This document shows positions 10,342-17,333 of a stretch of 40,792 nt of DNA, in pieces. The position numbers were made by a program, and so were the translations under genes. The number at the start of each line of letters is the position of its first letter. Positions within the stretch are counted from its first letter, which is position 1. This DNA is from Chloroflexota bacterium. Lineage in GTDB: Bacteria; Chloroflexota; Anaerolineae; Promineifilales; Promineifilaceae. Under the pieces are notes generated by a model. It was not told where the DNA came from. It made no database searches and saw only the letters and a program-made list of their open reading frames with translations. Where the stretch lies: positions 1-40,792 of the forward strand of contig JAAEOP010000763.1 in assembly GCA_024223125.1 (NCBI GenBank), read 5' to 3'.

Positions 10342-10390
10342 TTTGTGTTCCGTAAATCGTAATCCCTGTTCCGAATCACGGATTGCGAGT
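10342..10390. repeat. CGTAATCC-type short-period tract upstream of the giant gene
   Basis: Degenerate repetition of GTTCCGTAAATCGTAATCC-like words lies between the giant gene's ribosome binding site and the PKD remnant. The words match those of the tract at 5304-5376 inside the giant gene. No promoter can be assigned with confidence here. Confidence 0.55.
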
Positions 10391-10399
10391 AAATAAACC

Positions 10400-10517
10400 A
10401 TCAACCCGTCCGTTTCCGTTACAGTAATCACGACCGTGTCCATCCCCACCCCACCAGCGCTATCCGTCACCGTCACTGCGGCCGTGTACACATTGGCGGC
10501 GACAATAAGTATGGTTG
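10400..10517 (-). pseudogene. Remnant of a PKD-domain protein
   Basis: One frame reads as the last two strands of a PKD domain (VYTAAVTVTDSAGGVG followed by MDTVVITVTETDG). It then continues as nonsense into the 5' end of the giant gene in another frame. Nothing before or after completes a gene, and a palindromic element lies immediately upstream. It is best read as the leftover of an older surface-protein gene that stood in front of the giant gene. It could also be a displaced fragment of a giant-gene paralogue. Confidence 0.6.
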
Positions 10518-10635
10518 ATTCATAAGTGTTAACTTAAGCGAAGACCTCGCAGGTTTTAACGCAAAACCTCAGAGGGGCGTAGATCATTTTGGAAACCTGC
10601 GAGGTCTTAAGTTAACGACAATGATGGTTGATTAT
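10510..10635. repeat. Palindromic mobile-type element with near-repeat flanks
   Basis: The arms GTTAACTTAAG(cga)AGACCTCGCAGGTTT (10528-10555) and AAACCTGCGAGG followed by TCTTAAGTTAAC (10593-10616) are inverted copies that differ by a small insertion; the interior is about 37 bp. Both flanks carry ATGGTTGATT (10511-10520 and 10624-10633) at a similar distance, which looks like a decayed duplication. No transposase is encoded, so this is a MITE- or REP-like element. Confidence 0.7.
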
Positions 10636-10688
10636 AAACGTATTGCTTGTCAAGGTAAAAGTTTGCGGCGCAGAGCCATCACCTCAAT

Positions 10689-10805
10689 CTACAACGGCCG
10701 TGTGCAAATCCAACATATCTCCAACGCTTTTTCTAAGAACCAAGCAGCAAAAGCATCATCAGCCGACGCTTTACCTTCCGTTGCAATGACCTGTTTTCTA
10801 TTCAT
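10689..10805 (-). CDS. Short hypothetical ORF (38 aa), possibly truncated
   Basis: The ATG lies nine bases after the stop of the upstream 73-residue gene, behind a GGAGACATT ribosome binding site. It encodes MNRKQVIATEGKASADDAFAAW and about 16 further residues, then stops at a TAG overlapping an ACGGCCGT octamer. The good ribosome binding site and tight spacing suggest a real second gene of a small operon. The abrupt end close to the palindromic element suggests that the 3' part has been lost. I do not recognise a family. Confidence 0.35.
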   Translation of the reverse strand: MNRKQVIATEGKASADDAFAAWFLEKALEICWICTRPL

Positions 10806-10813
10806 AATGTCTC

Positions 10814-11035
10814 CTATTTGTTCGTGGATGGTAGTTGGTTGCTGGCAGTTAGCGGTTGGTTATCTTCTGGGCTGTCCATGCTGGTTTGCAAGAACAGCCA
10901 GAGGTCTTCTGGAGTGGCAAATGTTTGTTTCTGGCCGGTATGTGGATTTTGCAAAGAGGCGTGCCAGGGGGAACGGCCGTCTTCACGCCACAATCGAACC
11001 AGATAAGCCATATAATCGGGTGGTTTTCCTGCCAT
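10814..11035 (-). CDS. Small conserved hypothetical protein (73 aa)
   Basis: The core LVRLWREDGRSPWHASL, then NPHTG, then FATPEDLWLFLQ matches a small-protein pattern that I recall as common in Chloroflexota (W-R/H-ASL-x-(D/N)PHTGE, F-A-(S/T)-x-E-x-L-x-x-FL). Its function is unknown. It has no signal peptide or membrane segment and is probably cytoplasmic. The start is uncertain: neither the first ATG nor the in-frame ATG seven codons later (11014) has a clear ribosome binding site. The last 16 residues (DNQPLTASNQLPSTNK) are encoded by a short-period GTTGGTTGCTGGCAGTTAG tract and look like a later addition to the conserved core. Confidence 0.65.
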   Translation of the reverse strand: MAGKPPDYMAYLVRLWREDGRSPWHASLQNPHTGQKQTFATPEDLWLFLQTSMDSPEDNQPLTASNQLPSTNK

Positions 11036-11088
11036 ACAAGTATAGTGTAGGCAGCAAACGATCAGAAAACGATCAGAGGCTGTTTAAA

Positions 11089-11160
11089 GTGGCAAGTATG
11101 CAAGCGGCAAGTACGCAAGTGATGACCTGAAATTTGTTACTTGTTACTTGTTGCTTGTAC
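11089..11160. repeat. Short-period tract at the 3' end of btuD
   Basis: GGCAAGTATGCAAGCGGCAAGTACGCAAGTG is followed by TTGTTACTTGTTACTTGTTGCTTG. Part of it is translated: the final residues of BtuD (VQATSNK) and its stop codon lie inside it. Similar words occur at 34799-34813 in the tail of the L29 gene. Confidence 0.6.
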
Positions 11161-11949
11161 AAACTGGGGGAGACGAGCCACGCCATCAGGTAAGACGAGT
11201 GGCGTGCCGTAGGCGGGGTGGGGGATAACTTCTATGGGGGTTTGGTAAACGGCCGTTAAATGCTCCTCTGTCAATACCTCATCTGGCGTACCAATTTTGT
11301 GCAGACGGCCGTTTGTAAACAACGCCACCCGGTCCGCATACAAGCCCGCCAAATTCAAATCATGTAACACCATTAACACGGTCAGTTGATTTTCGGCCGT
11401 CAGTTCGCGCAGCAAGTTAAGCAGATCAGATTGATGCTGTAAATCCAGGTGTGTGGTTGGTTCATCCAGCAGTAAAATTGGAGCTGACTGCACCAATGCC
11501 CGTGCTAACAGTACGCGCTGCTGCTCGCCGCCAGACAATTCGCCCACTTTGCGCTGGGTCAACTTCGTAAGCCGGGTACGAGCCAGCGCCCACTGCACCC
11601 GCTCATGATCGGCTGCTCCACTTTTGCCCAGCCAACCTAAGTAGGGTGTGCGTCCTAAACGGACAGTATCATAAACGGTGAAGGCGGCCGGTAACTGCCG
11701 CGCCTGGGGCACCACGGCAATTTGTTTGGCTCTTTCAGTAATACTAAGGGTGTGTAACGGCCGTTCGCCCAACAGCACTCGCCCCTCGTTAATCGGTAGG
11801 ATGCCGCTAACAGCCCGCACCAGCGACGATTTCCCAGCCCCGTTTGGACCAATCACAGCCAAAATTTCGCCGGAAGCTACATTGATAGAAACATCACGCA
11901 GAACAACACGATCATCATAAGCTACCGACAATGTTTGAATAATTAACAT
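11137..11949 (-). CDS. btuD: Vitamin B12 ABC importer ATPase (BtuD-like)
   Basis: A 270-residue cytoplasmic ATPase that powers import through the permease encoded just upstream. All nucleotide-binding elements are present: Walker A GPNGAGKSS, Q-loop region, signature LSGGEQQRV, Walker B ILLLDEPTTHLD and switch His in VLHDLNLA. The order and sequence are typical of the FecE/BtuD/HmuV group. The ATG chosen lies two bases after the permease stop, so translation is probably coupled; a longer frame starting inside the permease gene adds no conserved sequence. The cobalamin riboswitch ahead of the operon is the main reason for assigning B12 rather than iron-siderophore or haem. The last residues come from a short-period repeat tract. 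Confidence 0.85.
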   Translation of the reverse strand: MLIIQTLSVAYDDRVVLRDVSINVASGEILAVIGPNGAGKSSLVRAVSGILPINEGRVLLGERPLHTLSITERAKQIAVVPQARQLPAAFTVYDTVRLGRTPYLGWLGKSGAADHERVQWALARTRLTKLTQRKVGELSGGEQQRVLLARALVQSAPILLLDEPTTHLDLQHQSDLLNLLRELTAENQLTVLMVLHDLNLAGLYADRVALFTNGRLHKIGTPDEVLTEEHLTAVYQTPIEVIPHPAYGTPLVLPDGVARLPQFVQATSNK

Positions 11950-11951
11950 CT

Positions 11952-12992
11952 TTACCACAGCGCCTTCGTTTTGGAACGGTACAAAATCCATAAGAAAAAA
12001 GGAGCGCCGGCCAACGCAGTTACAATGCCCACGGGCAGGATTTGGGGCGCCAGCAATGATCGGGCCAATAAATCGGCCAGCAGCAAGGCGGTACTACCGC
12101 CGATGATGGACAGGGGAACCAGCCGCCGGTAATCTGGCCCCCAAATCATCCGCACCAGATGGGGTACAATCAGGCCAATAAAACCAATGATGCCGGAAAA
12201 GGCGACGGCCGCGGCCGTGGTTAATGAAGCAGCCACAATCAACAGCCTCTTGGTACGCTCCACCGACAGCCCCATCTGCTGTGCCTGTTCATCCCCAAAT
12301 TGCAAAACATTCAGCGCGTGCCCCATCGTCATCAAAGTAATCAATCCCAATGTAATATAAGGCAGTACAGCCCATACTGGTGTCCAGCCGCCCAGGATGG
12401 AACCACCCAGTAGCCAACCCAACGCCCGGCGCAGTTCTGCATCTGAGCGCAGCATGAGCAGAGAAGTAAGCGCGGTGGCAAAAGAGCTAACGGCAACCCC
12501 GGCCAGAATCAGGGTGGTTGTTTGCACAGCCTGTTGCGTTTTGGCCAGATTGTAAACGATGATGACAGTAACAATAGCTCCCAAAAAAGCGGCCAGGGGC
12601 ACAGCATAAAAACCAAACCAGGTGTCAGGCCAATTACGAGACAAGGCCAACACAGCCCCCAATCCAGCGCCAGAGGCGACACCGATAAGGAAAGGATCAG
12701 CCAGCGGATTACGGAACAACCCCTGGTAAGCTGCGCCGCTGCCAGCCAATGCGGCGCCTGTCAGCGCAACCAAAATGGTGTGGGGCAACCGCACGCTAAA
12801 GAGAATGATTTGGTAAGCCTGGGGCCAATCTACGATGAAGGGCACGACCACTTCGATTCCACTCAGTACAGACGTTGCCTGCGCCGCAAAAATCCGCAAT
12901 ACTGTCATTGGCGGAATGAAGACGGAACCGATACCTACGCTAAGAAGGAAGGCCAGCGCTAAAAGGGTAATATTTAGGAGATAGGGTCGCAT
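11952..12992 (-). CDS. btuC: Vitamin B12 ABC importer permease (BtuC/FecCD family)
   Basis: A 346-residue inner-membrane protein with about ten hydrophobic segments, which forms the channel half of a type II ABC importer and works as a dimer. Family landmarks are visible: the ALAGSGAAYQGLFRNPLADPFL segment in the first third, a G(A/S)GLGAVLAL helix after it, and GLIVPHLVRMIWGPDYRRL near the C-terminus, where the coupling helix contacts the ATPase. The N-terminus MRPYLLNITLL starts directly with a membrane helix. The ribosome binding site is weak, and a 33-bp palindrome separates this gene from btuF. Confidence 0.88.
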   Translation of the reverse strand: MRPYLLNITLLALAFLLSVGIGSVFIPPMTVLRIFAAQATSVLSGIEVVVPFIVDWPQAYQIILFSVRLPHTILVALTGAALAGSGAAYQGLFRNPLADPFLIGVASGAGLGAVLALSRNWPDTWFGFYAVPLAAFLGAIVTVIIVYNLAKTQQAVQTTTLILAGVAVSSFATALTSLLMLRSDAELRRALGWLLGGSILGGWTPVWAVLPYITLGLITLMTMGHALNVLQFGDEQAQQMGLSVERTKRLLIVAASLTTAAAVAFSGIIGFIGLIVPHLVRMIWGPDYRRLVPLSIIGGSTALLLADLLARSLLAPQILPVGIVTALAGAPFFLWILYRSKTKALW

Positions 12993-13001
12993 CTATATAT
13001 G

Positions 13002-13034
13002 AGACATCCAATTTCTTTAAGAAATCGGATGTCT
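13002..13034. repeat. REP-like palindrome between btuF and btuC
   Basis: AGACATCC(A)ATTTCTT and its inverted copy AAGAAATCGGATGTCT form 16-bp arms with one mismatch and a very short loop. There is no U-tract, so it is not a standard terminator. In the mRNA it would fold between the two cistrons and could stabilise the upstream btuF portion (inference). Confidence 0.7.
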
Positions 13035-13049
13035 GGTAACAACAACTCT

Positions 13050-14057
13050 CTAATCGAATAGGTCAGGATAGAATTGATGCGCCATCACTTCCAGGCCATC
13101 TACCAAACGGGGACCGGGACGGCTGGCCAGGCTGTCATCGAAGGTGTAGACCTGGTTGGACTGCACGGCCGACAACGTATCCCAATTTTCACGCGCCGCC
13201 ACAACTTCCGGCGTTACGCCCCCCCAGAGGAAATCGCCCAGTAAAATGATATCCGGGTCCTGGGTAATCAGTTCTTCGACACTGACCTGCACCCAGGCTC
13301 CGTCCAGCGACGCTCCCAGATTTTGCCCGCCGGCCATGCTGATGAGTGTGTCTACAAATGTGCCGGGGCCGGATGTCCAGGGAGCATTGGGGTCTGTGCC
13401 GTCTAATTCGTAAAAGACCAGGGGTTTTTCTTCTACAGTGGCGATTTGATCGGACACGGCCGCAACGCGGGTTTTCAAATCGGCAATCATCGTTTCCGTC
13501 TCCGCCTCGTGGCCGGTCAACTGGGCTACCAGACGCAGATTCTCATACATGCCAGCCAGTTCAACGGGGTTGGCAATGGCAAAAACAGTCAGCCCGACAT
13601 CGGTTAAAGCTTCCACCTGTTCTGGCGGGGTGATGTCGGCCGTTAAAACCAGATCAGGTTCCATAGCGATGATTGTTTCCATATCCAGCTCGCCAAAGCC
13701 GCCGCCAATATCTGCTATCTGCAAAGCCGCCTCCGGATAATCGGATACGCTGTCACGTCCTACAACTTGCTCTCCAGCGCCAATGGCAAATAAGATTTCC
13801 GTGTTGGAGGGAGCCAGAGAGATGATCTTTTGCACCGGACTGTCCAGTGTAATCTCGTTTCCCAACCCATCGGTGAGGGTGATTGTTGTATCTACCGGCT
13901 CTGGTGTCGGTTCGGCTGTTGGTTCTATTTCGACGGCTACTTCTGTGGGCGCCAGTGTGGGGTTGGGGTCGGCCGTGTCTGTGGTTGAACACGCACTTAA
14001 CAATAAAATAAATAGTAGGGTCAAGAGTGACCAGCATAGTTTTGTGTTGTGCTTCAT
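13050..14057 (-). CDS. btuF: Vitamin B12 ABC importer substrate-binding lipoprotein (BtuF-like)
   Basis: A 335-residue lipoprotein that captures the ligand outside the membrane and delivers it to the BtuC-type permease. MKHNTKLCW followed by a hydrophobic run ends in the lipobox LLSAC, with the acylated Cys at about residue 23. A Thr/Pro/Glu-rich tether follows, then the periplasmic-binding fold with VQKIISLAPSNTEILFAIGAG, DIGGGFGELDMETIIAMEPDLV and FLWGG, all typical of the BtuF/FhuD cluster. The chosen ATG gives the best signal peptide and follows GGATGAG; an upstream ATG (14066) and a TTG (14087) are alternatives. Regulation is probably by the riboswitch at 14375-14512. Confidence 0.85.
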   Translation of the reverse strand: MKHNTKLCWSLLTLLFILLLSACSTTDTADPNPTLAPTEVAVEIEPTAEPTPEPVDTTITLTDGLGNEITLDSPVQKIISLAPSNTEILFAIGAGEQVVGRDSVSDYPEAALQIADIGGGFGELDMETIIAMEPDLVLTADITPPEQVEALTDVGLTVFAIANPVELAGMYENLRLVAQLTGHEAETETMIADLKTRVAAVSDQIATVEEKPLVFYELDGTDPNAPWTSGPGTFVDTLISMAGGQNLGASLDGAWVQVSVEELITQDPDIILLGDFLWGGVTPEVVAARENWDTLSAVQSNQVYTFDDSLASRPGPRLVDGLEVMAHQFYPDLFD

Positions 14058-14121
14058 ATTTCTCATCCATTTTTTAGGATGGTTCAAAAACCTATAAAGG
14101 TAAATTGAACCAATCCCATTT

Positions 14122-14214
14122 GTAACTATTCAGCTTCCAGAGGTGCGACGCACTTGCAAAGAGCAGCGGCATTGACATTACTCTGGGAAAAGTGCGTCGC
14201 ACCTGTACAGTTAC
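14122..14214. repeat. 93-bp GTAAC-ended palindromic element, copy 1
   Basis: It starts GTAACTATTCAG and ends CTGTACAGTTAC; inside are AGGTGCGACGCACTT and its inverted copy. The inverted copy at 19137-19229 is identical except for one base (C at 14170). It lies between the riboswitch terminator and btuF. No coding capacity: a MITE-like element. Confidence 0.9.
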
Positions 14215-14223
14215 TCCCATTTT

Positions 14224-14261
14224 TTATAAAACAAAAACCCCTTGCTATTTCAACAAGGGGT
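14224..14261 (-). terminator. Intrinsic terminator downstream of the B12 riboswitch leader
   Basis: On the minus strand ACCCCTTG, a nine-base loop and CAAGGGGT are followed by TTTTGTTTT. It lies about 50 bases after the leader-peptide stop and ahead of btuF, so it can end transcription before the structural genes. Confidence 0.85.
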
Positions 14262-14310
14262 AAAGTGGTTAGGATATATTTTCTGTTTTTTGCGACTGTT
14301 ACTGATTTGT

Positions 14311-14337
14311 TTAGAGTCCTAATCGGTATTCAGCCAT
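14311..14337 (-). CDS. Eight-codon leader peptide MAEYRLGL
   Basis: The ATG follows an almost perfect ribosome binding site (AAGGAGGTGGAAAC), the strongest seen in the window. It encodes only eight residues before TAA. It lies directly after the cobalamin riboswitch and before an intrinsic terminator. The ribosome binding site can pair partly with ACCTC in the 3' part of the riboswitch B12 box, so ligand could hide or free it (inference). The chance that such a signal is meaningless is reduced by its position, but no family of such leaders is known to me. It could also be the remnant start of a lost longer gene. Confidence 0.6.
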   Translation of the reverse strand: MAEYRLGL

Positions 14338-14374
14338 GTTTCCACCTCCTTATCCTCGAAGTTTGTGGCAACCT

Positions 14375-14512
14375 GGATCGAGGTAGGCGACCTGGCTTTC
14401 CGCGATGATGCGGAATACAGTTGCGGGACAGCGCCGGACTCTATTTGCGGGGCAAATATTACCGGCTTCGCTTTTAAGCCTTCCCTTCCGAGGGTTGAGG
14501 CGCCGCGATCCA
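14375..14512 (-). ncRNA. Cobalamin (AdoCbl) riboswitch
   Basis: The minus strand carries the conserved core in order: closing stem GGATCG (14512-14507) with CGATCC (14380-14375), the AAGGGAA box, GAGTCCGGCGCTGTCCCGC followed by AACTGTA, then a B12-box variant AAGCCAGGTCGCCTACC. These elements define cobalamin riboswitches. It controls the B12 uptake genes downstream. The likely output is the leader-peptide ribosome binding site and/or the terminator at 14224-14261; I cannot see a clear antiterminator. Confidence 0.9.
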
Positions 14513-14586
14513 AATTATCTAAAGTTGGAAAAGTTCAAACAGAATGTTCCGCTTAAATTGTACCACTATCTTGATAGATTTAATAG

Positions 14587-14692
14587 GACGCAGATTTTCA
14601 GGATTCAACGGATTTTCACGGATAATGGCAATTAAAATTACTTGAGAAAAATCCGTGTAAATCCTGTAAATTCGCATTCATCCGCGTTCTAT
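14587..14692. repeat. Imperfect inverted repeat with ATCCGTGTAAATCC words
   Basis: GGACGCAGATTTTCAGGAT and GGATTTTCACGGATAATG are answered by AATCCGTGTAAATCCTG and TCATCCGCGTTC about 30 bases later. This widespread intergenic word family makes a long imperfect hairpin between the riboswitch and the citrate synthase gene. The stretch holds no gene that I can support. Confidence 0.6.
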
Positions 14693-14752
14693 TTTCGGGC
14701 ATTTCTCATACAACACTCGGCTAAAGTCTTGACTTCGGCAACAGTAACACAT

Positions 14753-15988
14753 CTACTTTGAAGTTGAAGAGGGTGAAGAGGGCAGTGGCCCAACATAACG
14801 GGCACGCGGCCGAATAAGATGATCACGGCCGTACTGTTCCAACGCATGACCAATCCAACCCACCGTGCGCCCAATAGCAAACAAGGCCAGCGGCGCACCA
14901 GGCGGCAAATTGGCAGCCCAGGCCAATGTGACCAGAGCGCAATCTACTGTTGGTTGGTAACCAACGGCCGTTTCCACTGCCACCATAATTTGCCGGGCCA
15001 ATTGCAAACTGGGCACGTCAGGATACACGGCCGCTAACTTATCTAACAAAGCACGGCCGCGCGGGTCACCATCAGGATAAAGGGGATGTCTAAAACCAGG
15101 AATGGGTTCACCGCGTCGCAATCGGCTGGCAACGGCCATGCGTGCGTTTTGCGGTAATCCCACCTCTCGGAAAAGAGCCTCCACCCGCTCAGTCGCCCCG
15201 CCATGCAAACTCCCTTGCAACGCTGCTAATCCGGCAATGACCACTGCGTACGGCGTGGCTTTAGCCGAGGCTACCGTCCGCGCTGCAAAGGCAGATACAT
15301 TCAGTTCATGATCGGCGCAATAAATGAGGGCTGTTTCTAATAATGGGGTTACGGCCGTATCGTCCGGCGTCCAGGTTTGTTGTAAAGCAGCGGCAATGGA
15401 ACCAGTAACAGGTTGTCCGGTTACGGCCGTTGTCAGTAAATTTAAAATACGTTGGGCGGTGTGGATGACGGCCGTGTCGCTCAAATCATAGGCGGCGAGA
15501 TCAGTCGTAGCCGCCAGTGGCAATATCACCTGAAACCGTTCCATCGGCGTTAACCCGGTCCACAACGGGGTTGCCTGCTGCACCAACTGCCATTGCCGAC
15601 TAATGTCACCAGCAAATTGGGCGCCATCGGTCAAATCTCCCTGCCAGATTAGATTGGCAACATCGGCAAAGGTATGGCGTTCTGGCAGTAGGATGGCCTC
15701 ATGACCGCGATAGTAGAAACGGCCGTTTTCAATCAACGTAATGCCCGATTCCAACACAGGGCTGCCCCAATGCAATGCTTTCTCGGCCGCTTTAGCCGGA
15801 TTTTGCCGCAGTTCTTTACGAGCTTGCAGCGCAGCCACATCTTCTCGATGGTAACGTTTAGCCCGTGTTTTTCCTTCCGTTTCCTCAGAACGAATCAGCC
15901 CCCTGCTAACATAGGCGTACAGCGTAGGCAAGCTGATATTCAAGGCGGCGGCCGCTTCTGAAGCGTTCATGTATAGATTGTCTTTCAT
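14753..15988 (-). CDS. Citrate synthase-family protein with N-terminal helix-turn-helix
   Basis: A 411-residue protein. Residues about 7-50 (NASEAAAALNISLPTLYAYV, RGLIRSEETEG, YHREDVAAL) form a MerR/excisionase-type DNA-binding domain. Residues about 75-400 are a citrate synthase fold with the two active-site His (GSLHGGAT, GFRHPLYPDGDPRG), the Asp (TVDCAL) and the closing GRTVGWIGHALEQY. Such fusions are an established subfamily, but their role is not settled. It may condense an acyl-CoA with oxaloacetate, sense such substrates and regulate transcription, or both. It is divergent to a standard citrate synthase across a 190-bp region with two palindromes, which fits self- or cross-regulation (inference). 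The first ATG matches the usual family start. Confidence 0.9.
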   Translation of the reverse strand: MKDNLYMNASEAAAALNISLPTLYAYVSRGLIRSEETEGKTRAKRYHREDVAALQARKELRQNPAKAAEKALHWGSPVLESGITLIENGRFYYRGHEAILLPERHTFADVANLIWQGDLTDGAQFAGDISRQWQLVQQATPLWTGLTPMERFQVILPLAATTDLAAYDLSDTAVIHTAQRILNLLTTAVTGQPVTGSIAAALQQTWTPDDTAVTPLLETALIYCADHELNVSAFAARTVASAKATPYAVVIAGLAALQGSLHGGATERVEALFREVGLPQNARMAVASRLRRGEPIPGFRHPLYPDGDPRGRALLDKLAAVYPDVPSLQLARQIMVAVETAVGYQPTVDCALVTLAWAANLPPGAPLALFAIGRTVGWIGHALEQYGRDHLIRPRARYVGPLPSSPSSTSK

Positions 15989-16013
15989 AACGATTTTTTC
16001 ACTATAGCTTTGA

Positions 16014-16032
16014 ATATGTTAATAAAACATAT
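16014..16032. promoter_or_regulatory. Candidate operator ATATGTT-N5-AACATAT
   Basis: Perfect 7-bp inverted arms with a five-base spacer lie 26 bp upstream of the helix-turn-helix citrate synthase start, in an AT-rich divergent promoter region. The position fits control of that gene. Confidence 0.45.
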
Positions 16033-16039
16033 CATACTT

Positions 16040-16063
16040 AATATTGATTAAACAATCAATATT
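16040..16063. promoter_or_regulatory. Candidate operator AATATTGATT-N4-AATCAATATT
   Basis: Perfect 10-bp inverted arms around AAAC lie between the two divergent citrate synthase genes. The length and symmetry suit a dimeric HTH regulator, possibly the adjacent HTH citrate synthase itself. A simple hairpin without regulatory role is the alternative. Confidence 0.55.
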
Positions 16064-16107
16064 GACAACATCAAATCAACACAATATGCTTTTGATTATC
16101 ACATATT

Positions 16108-16165
16108 GGATAGTAGTCAACGGCTGGTAGCTTGTACTATCCACCAGCCACCAGCCACCACTTAC
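16108..16165. repeat. Short-period tract ahead of gltA
   Basis: GATAGTAGTCAACGGCTGGTAGC is followed by ACTATCCACCAGCCACCAGCCACCA. Three CCACCAG words in a row occupy the untranslated leader just before the gltA ribosome binding site. Confidence 0.5.
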
Positions 16166-16178
16166 AAAGGAATGAACT

Positions 16179-17306
16179 ATGAATAATGGAACCAATTTTG
16201 TCCCCGGATTAGAAGGTGTTGTAGCCGCCGAAACGAAGTTAAGCCACGTAGACGGCCGTGCCGGCGAACTGATTATCGGTGGGTTTGCCCTAGAAGAATT
16301 GGCTGCCAAAGCAACGTTTGAAGAGACAACATATTTGCTGTGGTACGGCCGTCTGCCCACTTCCGTCGAATTAATAGCATTTACCCAGGAATTAGCTGCA
16401 TTACGGCCGCTGCCCTCCGCTACCCTCAACCTGCTGCAAGCAGTCGCCGCCGCAAAAATACCGGTCATGGATGCTTTGCGGATTGGGTCAGGCACACTCA
16501 GTTTGGAAGTGTCTGAGGCGCAGCTTCCCCAGGCGATCATTGCTCGTTTCCCCACAATTGTGGCTGCGTATTGGCAGATGCGAAACGACCGTGATCCCAT
16601 TCAGCCCCATCCCGAACTTAACCATGCCGCCAATTACCTGTATATGCTCACCGGCGAAATACCAGGCCCGGCTAGAGTACGCGGACTGGAAACGTACTTT
16701 AACACCGTCATCGATCACGGCCTGAACGCTTCTACCTTTGCTGCTCGCGTCATTATTGCTACCGGGTCTGATATGGTTTCGGCCGTTACCGGGGCTGTGG
16801 GCGCGTTGAAGGGGCCGCTGCACGGCGGCGCGCCTGGCCCGGCTCTGGATACGGTCTTTGAAATTGGCGTTCCCGAAAATGCGGAAATGGTATTGCGAGC
16901 CAAACTAGACCAGGGAGAACGGTTGATGGGTTTCGGCCATCGCGTTTACAAAGTACGTGACCCGCGCGCCGAGGTGTTGTCGGCGGCCGCAGAAAAAATG
17001 TTTGCCGCCGATGGGGATATGGCTTTGTATGAATTGGCGAAAATGGTAGAGGAAACGGCCGTCTCTCTCCTGGCTGAACATAAACCAGGCCGAAATCTAC
17101 AAACCAATGTGGAATTTTATACCGCTCTACTGCTGCATGGGCTGGGACTGGACACCGATTTGTTCACCCCCACCTTTGCCATCAGCCGCACCGCCGGCTG
17201 GATCGCTCACTGTTTTGAGCAGCAGCGTTACGGCCGTCTAATCCGCCCCAAATCCACCTACATCGGCCAGACCAGGCAGCGGTGGCAGCCAATAGAACAG
17301 CGTTAA
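16179..17306 (+). CDS. gltA: Citrate synthase
   Basis: Cytoplasmic enzyme joining acetyl-CoA and oxaloacetate to citrate at the entry of the TCA cycle; 375 residues, the usual size of the short bacterial type. The active-site His residues are at about 215 (GPLHGGAPGPAL) and 254 (GFGHRVYKVRDPRAE). The position of the usual catalytic Asp (NVDF) holds Glu312 (NVEFYTALLL). The C-terminal FTPTFAISRTAGWIAHCFEQ motif is intact. The ATG follows AAAGGAATGAACT. It is one of the very few plus-strand genes in the window, divergent to the HTH citrate synthase and convergent with the NmrA-like gene. A 2-methylcitrate synthase activity cannot be excluded. Confidence 0.92.
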   Translation: MNNGTNFVPGLEGVVAAETKLSHVDGRAGELIIGGFALEELAAKATFEETTYLLWYGRLPTSVELIAFTQELAALRPLPSATLNLLQAVAAAKIPVMDALRIGSGTLSLEVSEAQLPQAIIARFPTIVAAYWQMRNDRDPIQPHPELNHAANYLYMLTGEIPGPARVRGLETYFNTVIDHGLNASTFAARVIIATGSDMVSAVTGAVGALKGPLHGGAPGPALDTVFEIGVPENAEMVLRAKLDQGERLMGFGHRVYKVRDPRAEVLSAAAEKMFAADGDMALYELAKMVEETAVSLLAEHKPGRNLQTNVEFYTALLLHGLGLDTDLFTPTFAISRTAGWIAHCFEQQRYGRLIRPKSTYIGQTRQRWQPIEQR

Positions 17307-17333
17307 ATAATATTATTTTGCTGGATTTAGCTT

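Noticed and set aside
10621..11130. 169-codon plus-strand frame opposite the 73-residue gene
   Set aside because: The minus-strand product has a recognisable conserved core; the plus-strand one does not and crosses a repeat tract.
12522..12962. 146-codon plus-strand frame opposite btuC
   Set aside because: Antisense to conserved membrane helices; hydrophilic low-complexity product with no family.
11137..14057. Iron-siderophore or haem importer instead of B12 importer
   Set aside because: The protein families alone would allow it, but the cobalamin riboswitch in the leader makes B12 the better reading.
16076..16600. 174-codon minus-strand frame overlapping the start of gltA
   Set aside because: It is the antisense of a conserved citrate synthase and of the divergent promoter region.
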